Source: Granulicella sp049977105
GTDB taxonomy: Bacteria; Acidobacteriota; Terriglobia; Terriglobales; Acidobacteriaceae
Assembly (NCBI GenBank): GCA_049977105.1
Contig: JBMFGX010000009.1
Span: forward strand, 1 to 64,000
Length of the DNA: 64,000 nucleotides
Direction: 5' to 3'
The position numbers were made by a program, and so were the translations under genes. Position 1 is the stretch's first letter. Every line of letters starts with the position of its first letter. The notes beneath the pieces were generated by a model, which was not told the origin of the DNA, searched no databases, and worked only from the letters and a program-made list of their open reading frames with translations. Positions 37,680 to 46,806 of this stretch are shown here, piece after piece.

Positions 37680-38630
37680 ATGAGCATAGCGGAGCCGGAG
37701 CGCGAAGGAATAGATGAGGAACGGCTGGGCGAGTTGCCGACCGAAAGACGGAATCCTGCCAGCGAGCACATGGATGAGCTGCCGACGCTGGAGATGCTGG
37801 CGTTGATCAACGCCGAAGACGCCAAGGTGGCAGGCGCGGTAGCGGCGGAACTGGAACAGATTGCCCGCGTGGTGGATGCCGTGGCAGAACGGTTCCGGCG
37901 AGGCGGGCGGATGTTTTACATTGGCGCGGGGACAAGTGGTCGGCTGGGGGTGCTGGACGCCAGCGAGTGTCCGCCGACTTTTTCTGTAAGCCCGGAGCTG
38001 GTGCAAGGGATCATTGCCGGCGGCGATGGGGCGCTGCGACTCTCCAGTGAGCAGTCCGAGGATTCGCGCGAAGAGGGTGTGAGGGATCTGCGCGCAGCCG
38101 GCTTTGGCAGCGATGCGCGACCGGACACCTTGGTGGGTATCGCGACCAGCGGGAGGACGCCCTATGTGCTGGGGGCGATCGAATATGCGAAGAGCGTGGG
38201 AGCGCTGACGGTAGGTTTGAGTTGTGTTCCGGGTTCAGCGCTAGCCCAGGCGGCGGAGATGGCGATCACTCCGGTGACGGGGCCGGAGGTGCTGACGGGG
38301 AGCACCCGGATGAAGGCGGGTACCGCGACGAAGCTGGTGCTGAATATGCTCTCGACTGGAGTGATGATCCGGACAGGGGCGACATTTGGCAACCTGATGG
38401 TGAACATGTGTGCCAGCAATGCGAAGCTGATGGATCGAGCGGAGAGGATTGTTGCGGCGGGCGTGGGGTGCGATCGAGCGACTGCCGTGGAGCTACTGAA
38501 GCAGGCGGGAAAGGATGTGAAGGCTGCGATCCTGATGGGACGACAGGGAGTTGGCTTCCAGACGGCGCGGCAACGGCTGGCGGCGGCAGGGGGTATCCTG
38601 GCGGATGCGCTGCGCATCCATTCTGACTGA
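37680..38630 (+). CDS. murQ: N-acetylmuramic acid 6-phosphate etherase
   Basis: A 316-residue SIS-domain enzyme that cleaves the lactyl ether of MurNAc-6-P to give GlcNAc-6-P, used in cell-wall recycling. Signatures are MFYIGAGTSGRLGVLDASEC, GIATSGRTPYVLGAI and GPEVLTGSTRMKAGTATKLV. GGAGGGGGA lies directly before the ATG. Its upstream kinase (AnmK) or PTS partner is not adjacent. An AmpG-like permease occurs 20 kb away. Confidence 0.96.
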   Translation: MSIAEPEREGIDEERLGELPTERRNPASEHMDELPTLEMLALINAEDAKVAGAVAAELEQIARVVDAVAERFRRGGRMFYIGAGTSGRLGVLDASECPPTFSVSPELVQGIIAGGDGALRLSSEQSEDSREEGVRDLRAAGFGSDARPDTLVGIATSGRTPYVLGAIEYAKSVGALTVGLSCVPGSALAQAAEMAITPVTGPEVLTGSTRMKAGTATKLVLNMLSTGVMIRTGATFGNLMVNMCASNAKLMDRAERIVAAGVGCDRATAVELLKQAGKDVKAAILMGRQGVGFQTARQRLAAAGGILADALRIHSD

Positions 38631-38686
38631 GCCGTTCATGCTGTTGCAATGTTGAGGGGGTAGAGTCTGGGAGTAGGGGGAGAACG

Positions 38687-38785
38687 ATGCGACGCTATTT
38701 CTCGGTTCCGGCTCTCAAGCTGTTGGGGCGAAGGGTACTGCTGGCGGTGGTATTTGTGATTCTCGCCAAGCTGGCTGTGGCATAA
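38687..38785 (+). CDS. Possible 32-residue membrane peptide
   Basis: ATG at 38687 opens a 32-codon frame to TAA at 38783-38785. GGGGGAG lies 5 nt upstream. The product begins with a basic amphipathic part (MRRYFSVPALKLLGRR) and continues with one hydrophobic helix (VLLAVVFVILAKLAVA). It follows murQ by 56 nt on the same strand. Such a short frame can occur by chance; the ribosome binding site and the clean single-helix design are what favour it. Confidence 0.4.
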   Translation: MRRYFSVPALKLLGRRVLLAVVFVILAKLAVA

Positions 38786-39017
38786 ATTCGGCGTTGGCTG
38801 GGCTCATCTGGGCTGGGCTACGTGGCTGCACGGAGCGGCAGGGATAGGATTCTGTTTGTGCGGTTGATTCCGGTTTGCTATTGAGGCTGGTTTCGATCCG
38901 GGTCTGGCTTGAGCATGCTGCGGGGCGGGTGAGGGAGTTTGTTGCGGGGTGGAGTGGATGTGAAGGCGGGGGCTGCTGGGGTGTGTGGCAGAGCTGCTTC
39001 CGCTGCAGGTGGGAGAT

Positions 39018-40127
39018 TTAGCCAAAGAGCGTAGGCTTGCGGGGCATTTCGATGCCGAGGTGCTGGTAGGCCAGGCGGGTAGCGACGCGACCGCGAGGGG
39101 TGCGGTCGAGGAAGCCGATCTGGATGAGGAACGGTTCGTAGACCTCTTCGAGGGCGTCCTGTTCTTCCGCCAGAGCAGCGGCCAGGGTGTTGAGTCCGAC
39201 AGGGCCTCCATCATACTTTTCGATAATGGTGCGGAGCAGACGGCGGTCCAGCTCATCGAAGCCGTGCGCGTCGACTTCCAGCATCTCCAAGGCGGCGATG
39301 GCGGTGGGGCGATCGATTTTGCCTGAGGCGCGGACCTCAGCGTAGTCGCGGACGCGGCGCAGGAGGCGATTGGCGATGCGAGGTGTGCCGCGGGAGCGCA
39401 TGGCGATCTCCGCAGCTCCGTCGCGGTCGATGGGGACGTTGAGAACTTCCGCCGAGCGTTCGACGACCCAACGAAGCTCGTCGTCGGTGTAGAACTCCAG
39501 ACGCAGAAGGATGCCGAAGCGGGAGCGCAGGGGAGAGGAGAGCAGGCCGGGCCGGGTTGTAGCGGCGACGAAGGTAAAGGGGTCGATGCGCATGACATGG
39601 GTACGGGCTGAGGGTCCGGTTCCGATCATGATGTCCAATTGATAGTCTTCGAGCGCGGTGTAGAGCTTTTCTTCCATTACGGGCTGAAGGCGGTGGATCT
39701 CATCGAGGAAGAGCACCTGACGGTGCTTGAGGTTGGTGAGGATGGCGGCCATATCGCCTTGAACTTGCAGGGCTGGGCCGCTGGTCTGTTGGAAGCCGAC
39801 CTCAAGCTCATTGGCAATGATGGTGGCCAAGGTAGTTTTGCCCAGCCCCGGGGGGCCGAAGAGGAGGACGTGATCGAGGGCCTCGCCGCGCGATCTGGCC
39901 GCTTCAAGCGCGATCTTCAGTTGCTCCTTGGCCTTGGTCTGGCCGACGAACTCGGAGAGCCGCCGTGGGCGGAGTTTCAGCTCCAGGGCGTCGTCGTCCT
40001 CCAAGCGGCCGGCTGAGACCAGACGATTGGGTTCATGGTCTGGGGCCGACGGCCTGCGGGGAGGGTTCGCTGGGCCGCTGGGTAGAGCGCCGCTTGGCGT
40101 CGGCATAGGTTTTTTCTCAAAGTCCAT
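39018..40127 (-). CDS. ruvB: Holliday junction branch migration helicase RuvB
   Basis: The 369-residue AAA+ motor drives branch migration with RuvA. Walker A GPPGLGKTT is at 91-99, Walker B VLFLDEIHRL at 138-147, then GPSARTHVMRID and the sensor FVAATTRPGLLSSPLRSRF. The C-terminal winged helix contains GGPVGLNTLAAAL. The first 35 residues form an unusual Pro/Ser-rich extension absent from most RuvB proteins. ruvA and ruvC are not in the window. Confidence 0.97.
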   Translation of the reverse strand: MDFEKKPMPTPSGALPSGPANPPRRPSAPDHEPNRLVSAGRLEDDDALELKLRPRRLSEFVGQTKAKEQLKIALEAARSRGEALDHVLLFGPPGLGKTTLATIIANELEVGFQQTSGPALQVQGDMAAILTNLKHRQVLFLDEIHRLQPVMEEKLYTALEDYQLDIMIGTGPSARTHVMRIDPFTFVAATTRPGLLSSPLRSRFGILLRLEFYTDDELRWVVERSAEVLNVPIDRDGAAEIAMRSRGTPRIANRLLRRVRDYAEVRASGKIDRPTAIAALEMLEVDAHGFDELDRRLLRTIIEKYDGGPVGLNTLAAALAEEQDALEEVYEPFLIQIGFLDRTPRGRVATRLAYQHLGIEMPRKPTLFG

Positions 40128-40383
40128 CCTGAGGCGAGGATAAGGCGAAGCAGACGCTGAAGCAATCCGGCGGAGACGGAGGTTGTGGAAGTTAGAGAGG
40201 GGGAGGGATTGTTCTGGGGCGAAGGTATGATTCTACGGGATGGATGTTAGAGGCGAGGGTGGGGAGGATGGGCCACTGGGTATTCTGCCCGGCGGAGGGA
40301 GCGAGATCAGCGATATAGTTGGGGTTGAACCAAATTGGTGGAGCGGCGGAGAGCGCCGGAGGTTGGCTGTGAGGGATGGAAGT

Positions 40384-41541
40384 GTGTCTGTACGCGATCT
40401 GATGTTGCCGGCGGGGACGATTGCGCCAGGATTGGAGAGCCTCTTGCAGAGGGCGTCGAATGCCTGTCTGCTTTTTGTCATTGCATTCCTGCTGCTGGGC
40501 GGGGAGTGGGCCTGGGCGCAGCAGTCGGCACAGGCTCCGCCGAGCCAGGTGCTGCACAAGCACTCTGCCCCACCTGCGCGGACGATCTTTCTGGATGTGC
40601 TGGTAACGGAAAAGAACGGCCAGCCGGTGACGGGGTTGGGGGCGAACGATTTTACAGTGCTGGACGATAAGAGGCCGGAGAAGATTACCTCTTTCAAGGA
40701 GATCAACGCTAAAGAGCAGCCGGTAGAGGCGATTGTGCTGATTGATGCTGTCAATACGCATTACGACATTGTCTCTGAGGCGCGTCAACAGATCGACAAA
40801 TTTCTGCACGCGAATGGAGGCAAGCTTCCGTTGCCAACCGTGCTGGCCGTGTTGACCAACGATGGCATAGAGATGCAGCACACCTATACGACAAACGGCA
40901 ATGACCTGGATGCAGTACTGACCCAATACACGATTGGGTTGCGAGAGATACGAAGATCGGCGGGTGTGTATGGCGATGCGGAGCGTCTGGATGACTCGCT
41001 GAAGGCGATACGATTGCTGGCGGCCTATGAGCTGCAACGGCCGGGACGGAAGATCATTCTGTGGATTGCTCCGGGGTGGCCCCTGCTGTCTGGACCGGAG
41101 GTGACGCTGAGCTATGACCAGACCATGTCGATCTTCAATCAAGTGACGTGGCTTTCAAGCGCGCTGAGAGAGGGGCAGGTGACGGTATATTCCATTGATC
41201 CTTTGGGCGTGGCAGAGCCGCTGCAGGAGCTCTTTTATTATCAGCAGTTTTTGGCAGGCCTGAAAAAGCCCGGGGAAGCGCAACTGGGAAATCTGGGGTT
41301 ACAGGTGCTGGCTACCCAGAGCGGAGGGAAGGTGCTGAATAGTCCCGAGGTGGCGGATCTTCTGACGCAGTGCATGGCGGAGAATCAGGACTATTACCGT
41401 ATCTCCTTTGAACCGCCTGCTTCGGAGTTGGGAGAGAAGCGAAAGGCGGAGTCGCCCTATGAGTACCATGCTCTGAAGGTCCTGGTGGCGCATCCGGGGG
41501 TGACTGCGGCTACCAGCACTGGATACTACATAGAGCCATGA
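40384..41541 (+). CDS. Acidobacterial-type VWFA-domain secreted protein
   Basis: About 385 residues. A signal peptide (ACLLFVIAFLLLGGEWAWAQ) is followed by a linker and a beta-rich segment (IFLDVLVTEKNGQPVTGLGA, then NDFTVLDDKRPEKI). A von Willebrand A-like domain begins VEAIVLIDAVNT. The layout matches the 'VWFA-related acidobacterial domain' proteins that are abundant in this phylum. The metal site is degenerate: DxVNT replaces the usual DxSxS. The start is uncertain: GTG 40384 has GAGG 9 nt upstream, and ATG 40402 is the alternative. The function is unknown, probably cell-surface protein binding. Confidence 0.85.
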   Translation: MSVRDLMLPAGTIAPGLESLLQRASNACLLFVIAFLLLGGEWAWAQQSAQAPPSQVLHKHSAPPARTIFLDVLVTEKNGQPVTGLGANDFTVLDDKRPEKITSFKEINAKEQPVEAIVLIDAVNTHYDIVSEARQQIDKFLHANGGKLPLPTVLAVLTNDGIEMQHTYTTNGNDLDAVLTQYTIGLREIRRSAGVYGDAERLDDSLKAIRLLAAYELQRPGRKIILWIAPGWPLLSGPEVTLSYDQTMSIFNQVTWLSSALREGQVTVYSIDPLGVAEPLQELFYYQQFLAGLKKPGEAQLGNLGLQVLATQSGGKVLNSPEVADLLTQCMAENQDYYRISFEPPASELGEKRKAESPYEYHALKVLVAHPGVTAATSTGYYIEP

Positions 41542-41905
41542 TTTTCATGGGTTTGGAGAGAGATTGGGGACAGGGAAGGCCGAGCACGGGAAAATTGGTC
41601 ATCCAGATGAGTCCTGGCGCGAAGCACTCGCGTGTCCCTATTAAAGAAACTCTGCATCTTATCCTTGTTGAGATGATTGTCGAGAACCCGGTGCGGGAGC
41701 TTTGGCCGATGAACGGCGCTCGAGCAGTTTGCTCGGGTGATTCTCCGTCGTATCCTTGAGTGTGGGCTACGCGGGGTTCGTGCCCTGCAGTTTCGTTGGG
41801 GGTATTGCACGGCCATCGCCGGTCTTTTGGTTTAGATGGGTGAACTCGAAAGAGGTGGTGAGCGTGGGCCCCGAAGCGCGAACCAGAAGGGGAAGGTTTG
41901 GTTGG
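41542..41905. other. Intergenic region before the YIDPGSG cassette
   Basis: No convincing gene. A hairpin CTCGAGCA/TGCTCGGG with loop GTT (41719-41737) has no U-tract. The promoter of the following three-gene cassette should lie here, but I cannot place it. Confidence 0.45.
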
Positions 41906-42160
41906 ATGAAACGCCTGGTATCCGTCACGCTCACGGTGTTCTGCTGCGTCAGTCTGATGCTGGGGACAGAGCGTCGGGCGATGGCGTATATCGATCCGGG
42001 CTCGGGGCTTCTGGCTCTGCAGTCGCTTGGATCGATGCTGGCGGCAGCGGGATTTTTTCTGCGGCGGCGTATTATGAGGTTATTCCAAAAGGAGCAGCCG
42101 ATGGGTGGTTCGGATTCGCCTAAGGTTGCAGAGAAGGAAGACTCCCGCAACGCAGCATGA
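41906..42160 (+). CDS. Small exported membrane protein with YIDPGSG motif (copy 1)
   Basis: An 84-residue protein. An N-terminal hydrophobic export segment (about 3-22) leads into TERRAMAYIDPGSGLLALQ at about 23-41. A second hydrophobic segment follows (SLGSMLAAAGFFL), then an Arg-rich cytoplasmic-type stretch (RRRIMRLFQKE) and a polar tail. The YIDPGSG core with a following LQ is shared with the paralogue at 60989-61225. Similar short proteins with an AYxDPG motif occur near polysaccharide and sulfatase-like genes in other bacteria (from memory). I do not know a biochemical function. Its stop overlaps the methyltransferase start (ATGA), so the two are coupled. The start at 41906 has AAGGGGAAGG 9 nt upstream. 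Confidence 0.72.
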   Translation: MKRLVSVTLTVFCCVSLMLGTERRAMAYIDPGSGLLALQSLGSMLAAAGFFLRRRIMRLFQKEQPMGGSDSPKVAEKEDSRNAA

Positions 42161-43563
42161 CGATTGGAACGCCCACTGCAACCTTTCGTGACCCGGCCGG
42201 ATGCCTGAGTCTGGACGGAGACTTTGCTGTCCGCACGATCCATCCTTCAGCGCGCGACCAGGTGATGGAGTTTGTGACCTCACAGTTTTGCAAACGCCTG
42301 CAAGACCGTGGGGACATGGTAGCCATCACGGTGAAGAATACGCGGGCAGGCCTGCAGCTTCTGCACCCCAGGATTCCAGTGCCGACGTACCCATGGGAGT
42401 GGACACCCTCGCAGTGGCTGGCAGCGGCGCAACTGACGTTATCGCTCTGCGGGGAGGCGCTGACGGAGGGGTGGGTACTGAAGGACGCGACTCCGCTGAA
42501 TATTCTATTTGTGAGCTCGAGGCCAGTTTTGGTGGATGTGCTGTCCTTCGAGCCGTGGGACCCGGCTCCCAAGGAATACGCATCGCATCTGTGGCTGGCC
42601 TATGGGCAGTACATTCGCACCTTTCTTCTGCCGTTACTGATGAATCGGATGCTGAGTTGGCCGCTGGAGCTTTCGGTGTTCAAGCGGGATGGGTACGAGC
42701 CGGTGGAGCTGTACAAGGCTCTCAGTTGGCCTCAGCGGCTGTCTCGGGCGGCCTTCTGGCCGGTAACGCTGCCGGCGCGACTGGAGATGAGGCAGGCCAG
42801 GAAGGGTGGCCAGAAGGAGGGGTTGAGCAAGGCTGCGCCGCGACACAAATCGCCGGAGCTGGCGTTACATCTGATCAACCGCACCCTGGCTGACCTGCGC
42901 AAGCGCACCCGCCGCGCGATGCCTGAGTATGAGGGTTCGGAGTGGTCAGACTATACGGGGACGCTGACGCACTACACGGCGCAGGAGAGCGCGCAAAAGC
43001 TGGAGTGGGTGCGGCACGTTCTGGAAGATCTTCGACCGGCGCGAGTGCTGGATATAGGGGCCAATACCGGTGTATTCAGCGCTTTGGCGGCCGAACATGG
43101 GGCGCAGGTGGTGGCGCTGGAGCGTGATGCCGCCACGGCTGAGAGTCTTTACCGCATGAGCGTGAAGAGCCGGTTGCCGATCCAGACGATCCACGCGGAC
43201 CTGGCGCGCCCGTCACCGGCAGTGGGCTGGGAGAACCGCGAGACCAGCACCCTGTTGGATCGGCTGGAGGCGCAATCTGAGATGGTGCTGATGCTGGCGG
43301 TGATTCACCACTTGATATTAATGGATCAGATACCGCTTCGCGCTATTCTGGAGTTGGTCTACACGCTGACCTGGCGTTATCTGGTTCTGGAGTGGGTACC
43401 GGTTACCGATGTTATGTTCCAGAGCCTGATGCGCGGTCGTGACGAGTTATATGGTTCGCTGAGCGAGGATGATCTGTTGCAAGCCGGCGCGAACCTTTTT
43501 CATGTGGTGAGACGGCAGAGTTTGGAAAATGGACGGGTTCTCTTTCTGTTTGCAAAAGATTGA
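42157..43563 (+). CDS. Fusion of a kinase-like N-terminal domain with a class I SAM methyltransferase
   Basis: A 468-residue protein. Residues about 1-240 contain LKDATPLNILF (Asp110, Asn115) and PVLVDVLSFEP (Asp127). These resemble the catalytic loop D-x4-N and the metal-binding D of protein- and antibiotic-kinase folds, in modified form. From about 290 a Rossmann methyltransferase follows, with motif I ARVLDIGANTGVFSAL (295-310) and VALERDAA. A conserved ending LFHVVRRQSLENGRVLFLF closes it. The same two-part layout is known from proteins related to NoeA-type nodulation methyltransferases (from memory). The gene is coupled to the YIDPGSG gene and precedes the membrane sulfatase-like gene. 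Its substrate is unknown, probably a cell-surface glycan or lipid. Confidence 0.78.
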   Translation: MTIGTPTATFRDPAGCLSLDGDFAVRTIHPSARDQVMEFVTSQFCKRLQDRGDMVAITVKNTRAGLQLLHPRIPVPTYPWEWTPSQWLAAAQLTLSLCGEALTEGWVLKDATPLNILFVSSRPVLVDVLSFEPWDPAPKEYASHLWLAYGQYIRTFLLPLLMNRMLSWPLELSVFKRDGYEPVELYKALSWPQRLSRAAFWPVTLPARLEMRQARKGGQKEGLSKAAPRHKSPELALHLINRTLADLRKRTRRAMPEYEGSEWSDYTGTLTHYTAQESAQKLEWVRHVLEDLRPARVLDIGANTGVFSALAAEHGAQVVALERDAATAESLYRMSVKSRLPIQTIHADLARPSPAVGWENRETSTLLDRLEAQSEMVLMLAVIHHLILMDQIPLRAILELVYTLTWRYLVLEWVPVTDVMFQSLMRGRDELYGSLSEDDLLQAGANLFHVVRRQSLENGRVLFLFAKD

Positions 43564-43724
43564 ATGGATGCAGATGGAGTGGTTGAATCTGCAGAGAGCA
43601 GAGCGTTCCGGGGTAATCAAACAGTCGAAGTGTGGAGAGAGCGACCGGTTTGTGTCCCAGGAGGAAGGGCGGAAGGTTGCGCCGCCGGTGGAGCGCCTGC
43701 AAACGTTGGTTAGTAAAGGACCCG

Positions 43725-45233
43725 ATGCTGAAGAAATTTGCCCAGTGCTTTGGCCTGGCCTCTCTAATGCTGGTGATGAGTTACGGCGACCTGCTGGGAG
43801 GCGGCTGGGACGTCCGCATGCATGTTCCGTTCGGATTGCATGGGATCATCTGGGCACAGCTTACGGATATTTTTCTGTTGGGGCTGTTGCTGTTTGCGGT
43901 CATCGGGACGCTCTGGCGCACGCGATTCTATCCCTGGGTGCAGTTGCTGCTGGCCCTGTTTGTTCCCCCTGCTCTGATTGAGCTGACACGCTCCCAGATT
44001 TCGCTTGCGTTGACGAGCAGCGAAGTTCTGGTGCTGGCGGTGGTGTGGGTGTTTCTGGTGCTGTTGTTGTTGCTGCTGTTTCCGCAGGGGTACCAGCGGT
44101 TGATCCGGCTGGGAGAGTTTCTGGGGACGTTTTCCGCTTTTTTTTGTTTGTGCAGCGTCGTGCAGTTGCTTTGGATTCTGCACTGGAAACCGGGTCCGCA
44201 GCAGCATGACGTAGTGTGGGCCGGCACGCCCCAGCCTCCGCGGGATCATGCGAAGGTGGTGTGGGTGATCTTTGACGAACTCTCTTACGAGCAGGTGTAC
44301 GGGCATCGCGCAGATGACCTGGCGCTGCCCAACTTCGATGCCCTGCGTAACGAGAGCACGGTCTACACGGATGCGCAGCCGATCGGCGAGAAGACGGTGA
44401 GAATTATTCCTTCTTTGCTATGGGGGCACTTGATCAGGAAGTTCCAATATACGTTTGATAATCACTTTCTGGTACGCAGTGGAGACAGTGGGGGCGTTAC
44501 CGACCTAGCGGGGGCTGATACGGTATTTGGCGACGCGCAGAAGCAAGGATGGAGAACGGCCGCAGTGGGTTGGTACAACCCTTACTGCACTTATTTTGCC
44601 GGGGCCATTGATGATTGCTACTGGATGAATCTGGATCGGCTGGACGGTCCGCAGGCGCAGGATGTGGGTTATTGGAGCAATGTGTGGTCGCCTTTGAGGC
44701 GAGTGGCGGAACAGATTGGGGCACCGTCAGAGGCGCGGCAGGAGCTGTGTGCGTATGAGATACGACAGCGTAAGGAGACGTTTCTGGATCTGCAGGAACA
44801 CGCGGAAGAGGTGTTGAGGACCGATCAGGCGGACCTGATCTTTCTGCACCTGCCTGTGCCGCACAGTCCGAACCTCTGGGACCGTATGCGAGGCCGATTT
44901 ACGCGGCAGTGCGGAAGTTCCTATCTGGACAGTCTGGCGCTGGCGGACGTGGAGTTGGGGAGGATTCTGACGATTCTGGAGAGTTCACCGCGCTGGAAAG
45001 ACACGACCGTGATTGTGCAGGGCGATCACTCCTGGCGCACGTATCTCTGGCGAAACCAGACAGCCTGGACTGCTGAGGACGAACAAGCTTCCCGTGCCGG
45101 GTTTGATCCCAGGCCGGCGGTGATCATTCATCATCCCGGCCAGACGACGGGGGAGTTGGTGCAAACGCCGTGGAGTTTGATTAACGTCCACTCTGTGGTG
45201 GAGCAGGCGCTGCGTGGTAGCCCGGGCCGATAG
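43725..45233 (+). CDS. Membrane-anchored sulfatase/alkaline-phosphatase-superfamily enzyme
   Basis: A 502-residue protein. About five hydrophobic segments occupy residues 8-20, 45-64, 70-87, 98-120 and 132-152. A periplasmic catalytic domain follows. VVWVIFDELSYE holds the first metal ligand, Asp184. IGEKTVRIIPSLLWG carries Thr224, a candidate nucleophile as in phosphoethanolamine-transferase-like enzymes. VIVQGDHSWR holds a late metal-binding Asp-His. The architecture resembles LtaS/EptA-type transferases, but the substrate is unknown. ATG at 43725 has TAAAGGA just upstream; a longer in-frame start exists. Its last 53 nt overlap the convergent GH27 gene. Confidence 0.82.
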   Translation: MLKKFAQCFGLASLMLVMSYGDLLGGGWDVRMHVPFGLHGIIWAQLTDIFLLGLLLFAVIGTLWRTRFYPWVQLLLALFVPPALIELTRSQISLALTSSEVLVLAVVWVFLVLLLLLLFPQGYQRLIRLGEFLGTFSAFFCLCSVVQLLWILHWKPGPQQHDVVWAGTPQPPRDHAKVVWVIFDELSYEQVYGHRADDLALPNFDALRNESTVYTDAQPIGEKTVRIIPSLLWGHLIRKFQYTFDNHFLVRSGDSGGVTDLAGADTVFGDAQKQGWRTAAVGWYNPYCTYFAGAIDDCYWMNLDRLDGPQAQDVGYWSNVWSPLRRVAEQIGAPSEARQELCAYEIRQRKETFLDLQEHAEEVLRTDQADLIFLHLPVPHSPNLWDRMRGRFTRQCGSSYLDSLALADVELGRILTILESSPRWKDTTVIVQGDHSWRTYLWRNQTAWTAEDEQASRAGFDPRPAVIIHHPGQTTGELVQTPWSLINVHSVVEQALRGSPGR

Positions 45234-46806
45234 AGGCGACTGGGGCCAAGGGACGCAACATAAGAAGCAGGCAAGCGTGCGGGGGCAGCCGCACGGAGAC
45301 GGAGCGACGGTTGCCGAGATCCCTTCTGGCCCAGACATCGCGAACTCGCCAAGCGTGGGTTCCGAGCCGAGGATTAAAGCTCACGAGATCGCGATGGAGA
45401 TCGAGCGGAGAAGAGCCAGTATTGAAGAAGGCCAGTGCGATCTCACCCGCGGGGAGGTTGGCCTGCCACGCGATGAGGCTGCCTTGGTGGAGCACCTGAA
45501 AGCTACTGGTCGCGGTCTGGTCGATTGCCAATACCTGGCGGTTGGTCAGTAAGGCCAGGGTGGGTGGGTCAAGCAGGGTGAGGTTGGCTCCGAGGATGAG
45601 GGGACTGCGCGCCATGGACCAGAGCGTCACCTGAGTGCGCTGCTCTTCAGGCGTGAGACGCGTGGCGCGTGGAGGTCCCCAGCCGGGGTTGGGGCGAAGC
45701 TGACCCAGTGGAAGCATGTCGGCGTCCGGCCAGTGGTTGGGTCCGGCGTAGGGCGCCCAGCGGGAGAGGCGAACAAACTGATCTTCCACCCCCTGTGGGA
45801 AGGTTGCCCCGTTGGCTGACCAGAGGTCCCATTCGTCGTTGGAGATGCGCCAGAGGTTGGACAATTGCGTGACCTCCGGAGCGTGAGAGAGCGCGGTGGG
45901 GCCGGGAGAGAGGCTGAGCACGATGGGCCGCCCGGTTTTATCGATAGCCCGATAAATCATCCGGATCTCATCGAGTTTGAAGGGATGATCTGCGATGCAG
46001 TCCACCTTGATGAGATCGACGCCCCAGGATGCGTACTGACGGAGTAAGGAGTCATACCAGGCCTGGCCGGCAGCGTTGTCGCGTACGCCCCAACTGGTTG
46101 GGTCCCAAGGACAAGCATCGCTCTGGTCGGCGGCATCCTGAGCATAAAAGTTGCTGCCCTGGATGGGGAGGTTCCTTTCGACAGAGACCTTGGGAATGCC
46201 GCGGATGATATGGATGCCGAACTTCAGTCCCTGGGCATGTAGCCTGCGCCCGAGAGCGGCGAAGCTGGTCGCCTGGATGGTGGCCTGAAGCTGGTACCCA
46301 GGGTTGGAGCAGTTTTGTTCTGGCTGGGCGCTGCCGGGAAGGTGCGCTGCGGGGTTTTGGTTGGGGTAGGCGGTTGTCGATGCGGAGGCTGCGCAACTTA
46401 CTGGCGGGGATGTTTCCGAGTGGTTTTCCGTATCGGGACGAAGGGGCAGAGACGAGGAGGCGAGGATCGCGGAGGGAAAGCGTGTGGGATCAGGAACGAA
46501 GCGGCCGTAGGTGTCGATGACGTAGTGCAGTTTTTCTGGTGTTGAACGGTCCTGCGGATTCTGGAAGTACCATCCTTCGTCGATGACGGCGTACTGCCAG
46601 CCGAAGGGTTGCAGCTTGTGTTGCAGCACTGCGACGTTGGCGCGGAACTGGGGTTCGGTGATGGTGAGGCCGTAGGAGTCCCAACTGTTCCATCCCATGG
46701 GAGGGGTGGCTGCCACGTTGCCGCTTTGAGCGTGGATTGGTTGTGGGGACGCGGCGGACAAGAGGCAGATTCCTGTAAACGTCATGCAGGCAAGCAGAGT
46801 TCTCAT
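45181..46806 (-). CDS. Secreted GH27 alpha-galactosidase-like enzyme
   Basis: A 541-residue protein with a signal peptide (MRTLLACMTFTGICLL). ATPPMGWNSWDSYG is the GH27 opening motif. The predicted nucleophile is the Asp in GVDLIKVDCIADH, and the acid/base Asp lies in WRISNDEWDLW. A C-terminal beta-sandwich ends in LPPHACLLLML. An unusual Ser/Pro/Asn-rich insert (about residues 110-180, with Cys pairs) is longer than in typical GH27. It releases terminal alpha-linked galactose or related sugars. Its stop codon lies inside the convergent sulfatase-like gene. Confidence 0.92.
   Translation of the reverse strand: MRTLLACMTFTGICLLSAASPQPIHAQSGNVAATPPMGWNSWDSYGLTITEPQFRANVAVLQHKLQPFGWQYAVIDEGWYFQNPQDRSTPEKLHYVIDTYGRFVPDPTRFPSAILASSSLPLRPDTENHSETSPPVSCAASASTTAYPNQNPAAHLPGSAQPEQNCSNPGYQLQATIQATSFAALGRRLHAQGLKFGIHIIRGIPKVSVERNLPIQGSNFYAQDAADQSDACPWDPTSWGVRDNAAGQAWYDSLLRQYASWGVDLIKVDCIADHPFKLDEIRMIYRAIDKTGRPIVLSLSPGPTALSHAPEVTQLSNLWRISNDEWDLWSANGATFPQGVEDQFVRLSRWAPYAGPNHWPDADMLPLGQLRPNPGWGPPRATRLTPEEQRTQVTLWSMARSPLILGANLTLLDPPTLALLTNRQVLAIDQTATSSFQVLHQGSLIAWQANLPAGEIALAFFNTGSSPLDLHRDLVSFNPRLGTHAWRVRDVWARRDLGNRRSVSVRLPPHACLLLMLRPLAPVASIGPGYHAAPAPPQSGR

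Noticed and set aside
41538..41759. 73-codon frame overlapping the VWFA gene stop
   Set aside because: ATGA overlap is suggestive, but there is no motif or hydrophobic segment and composition is not gene-like.
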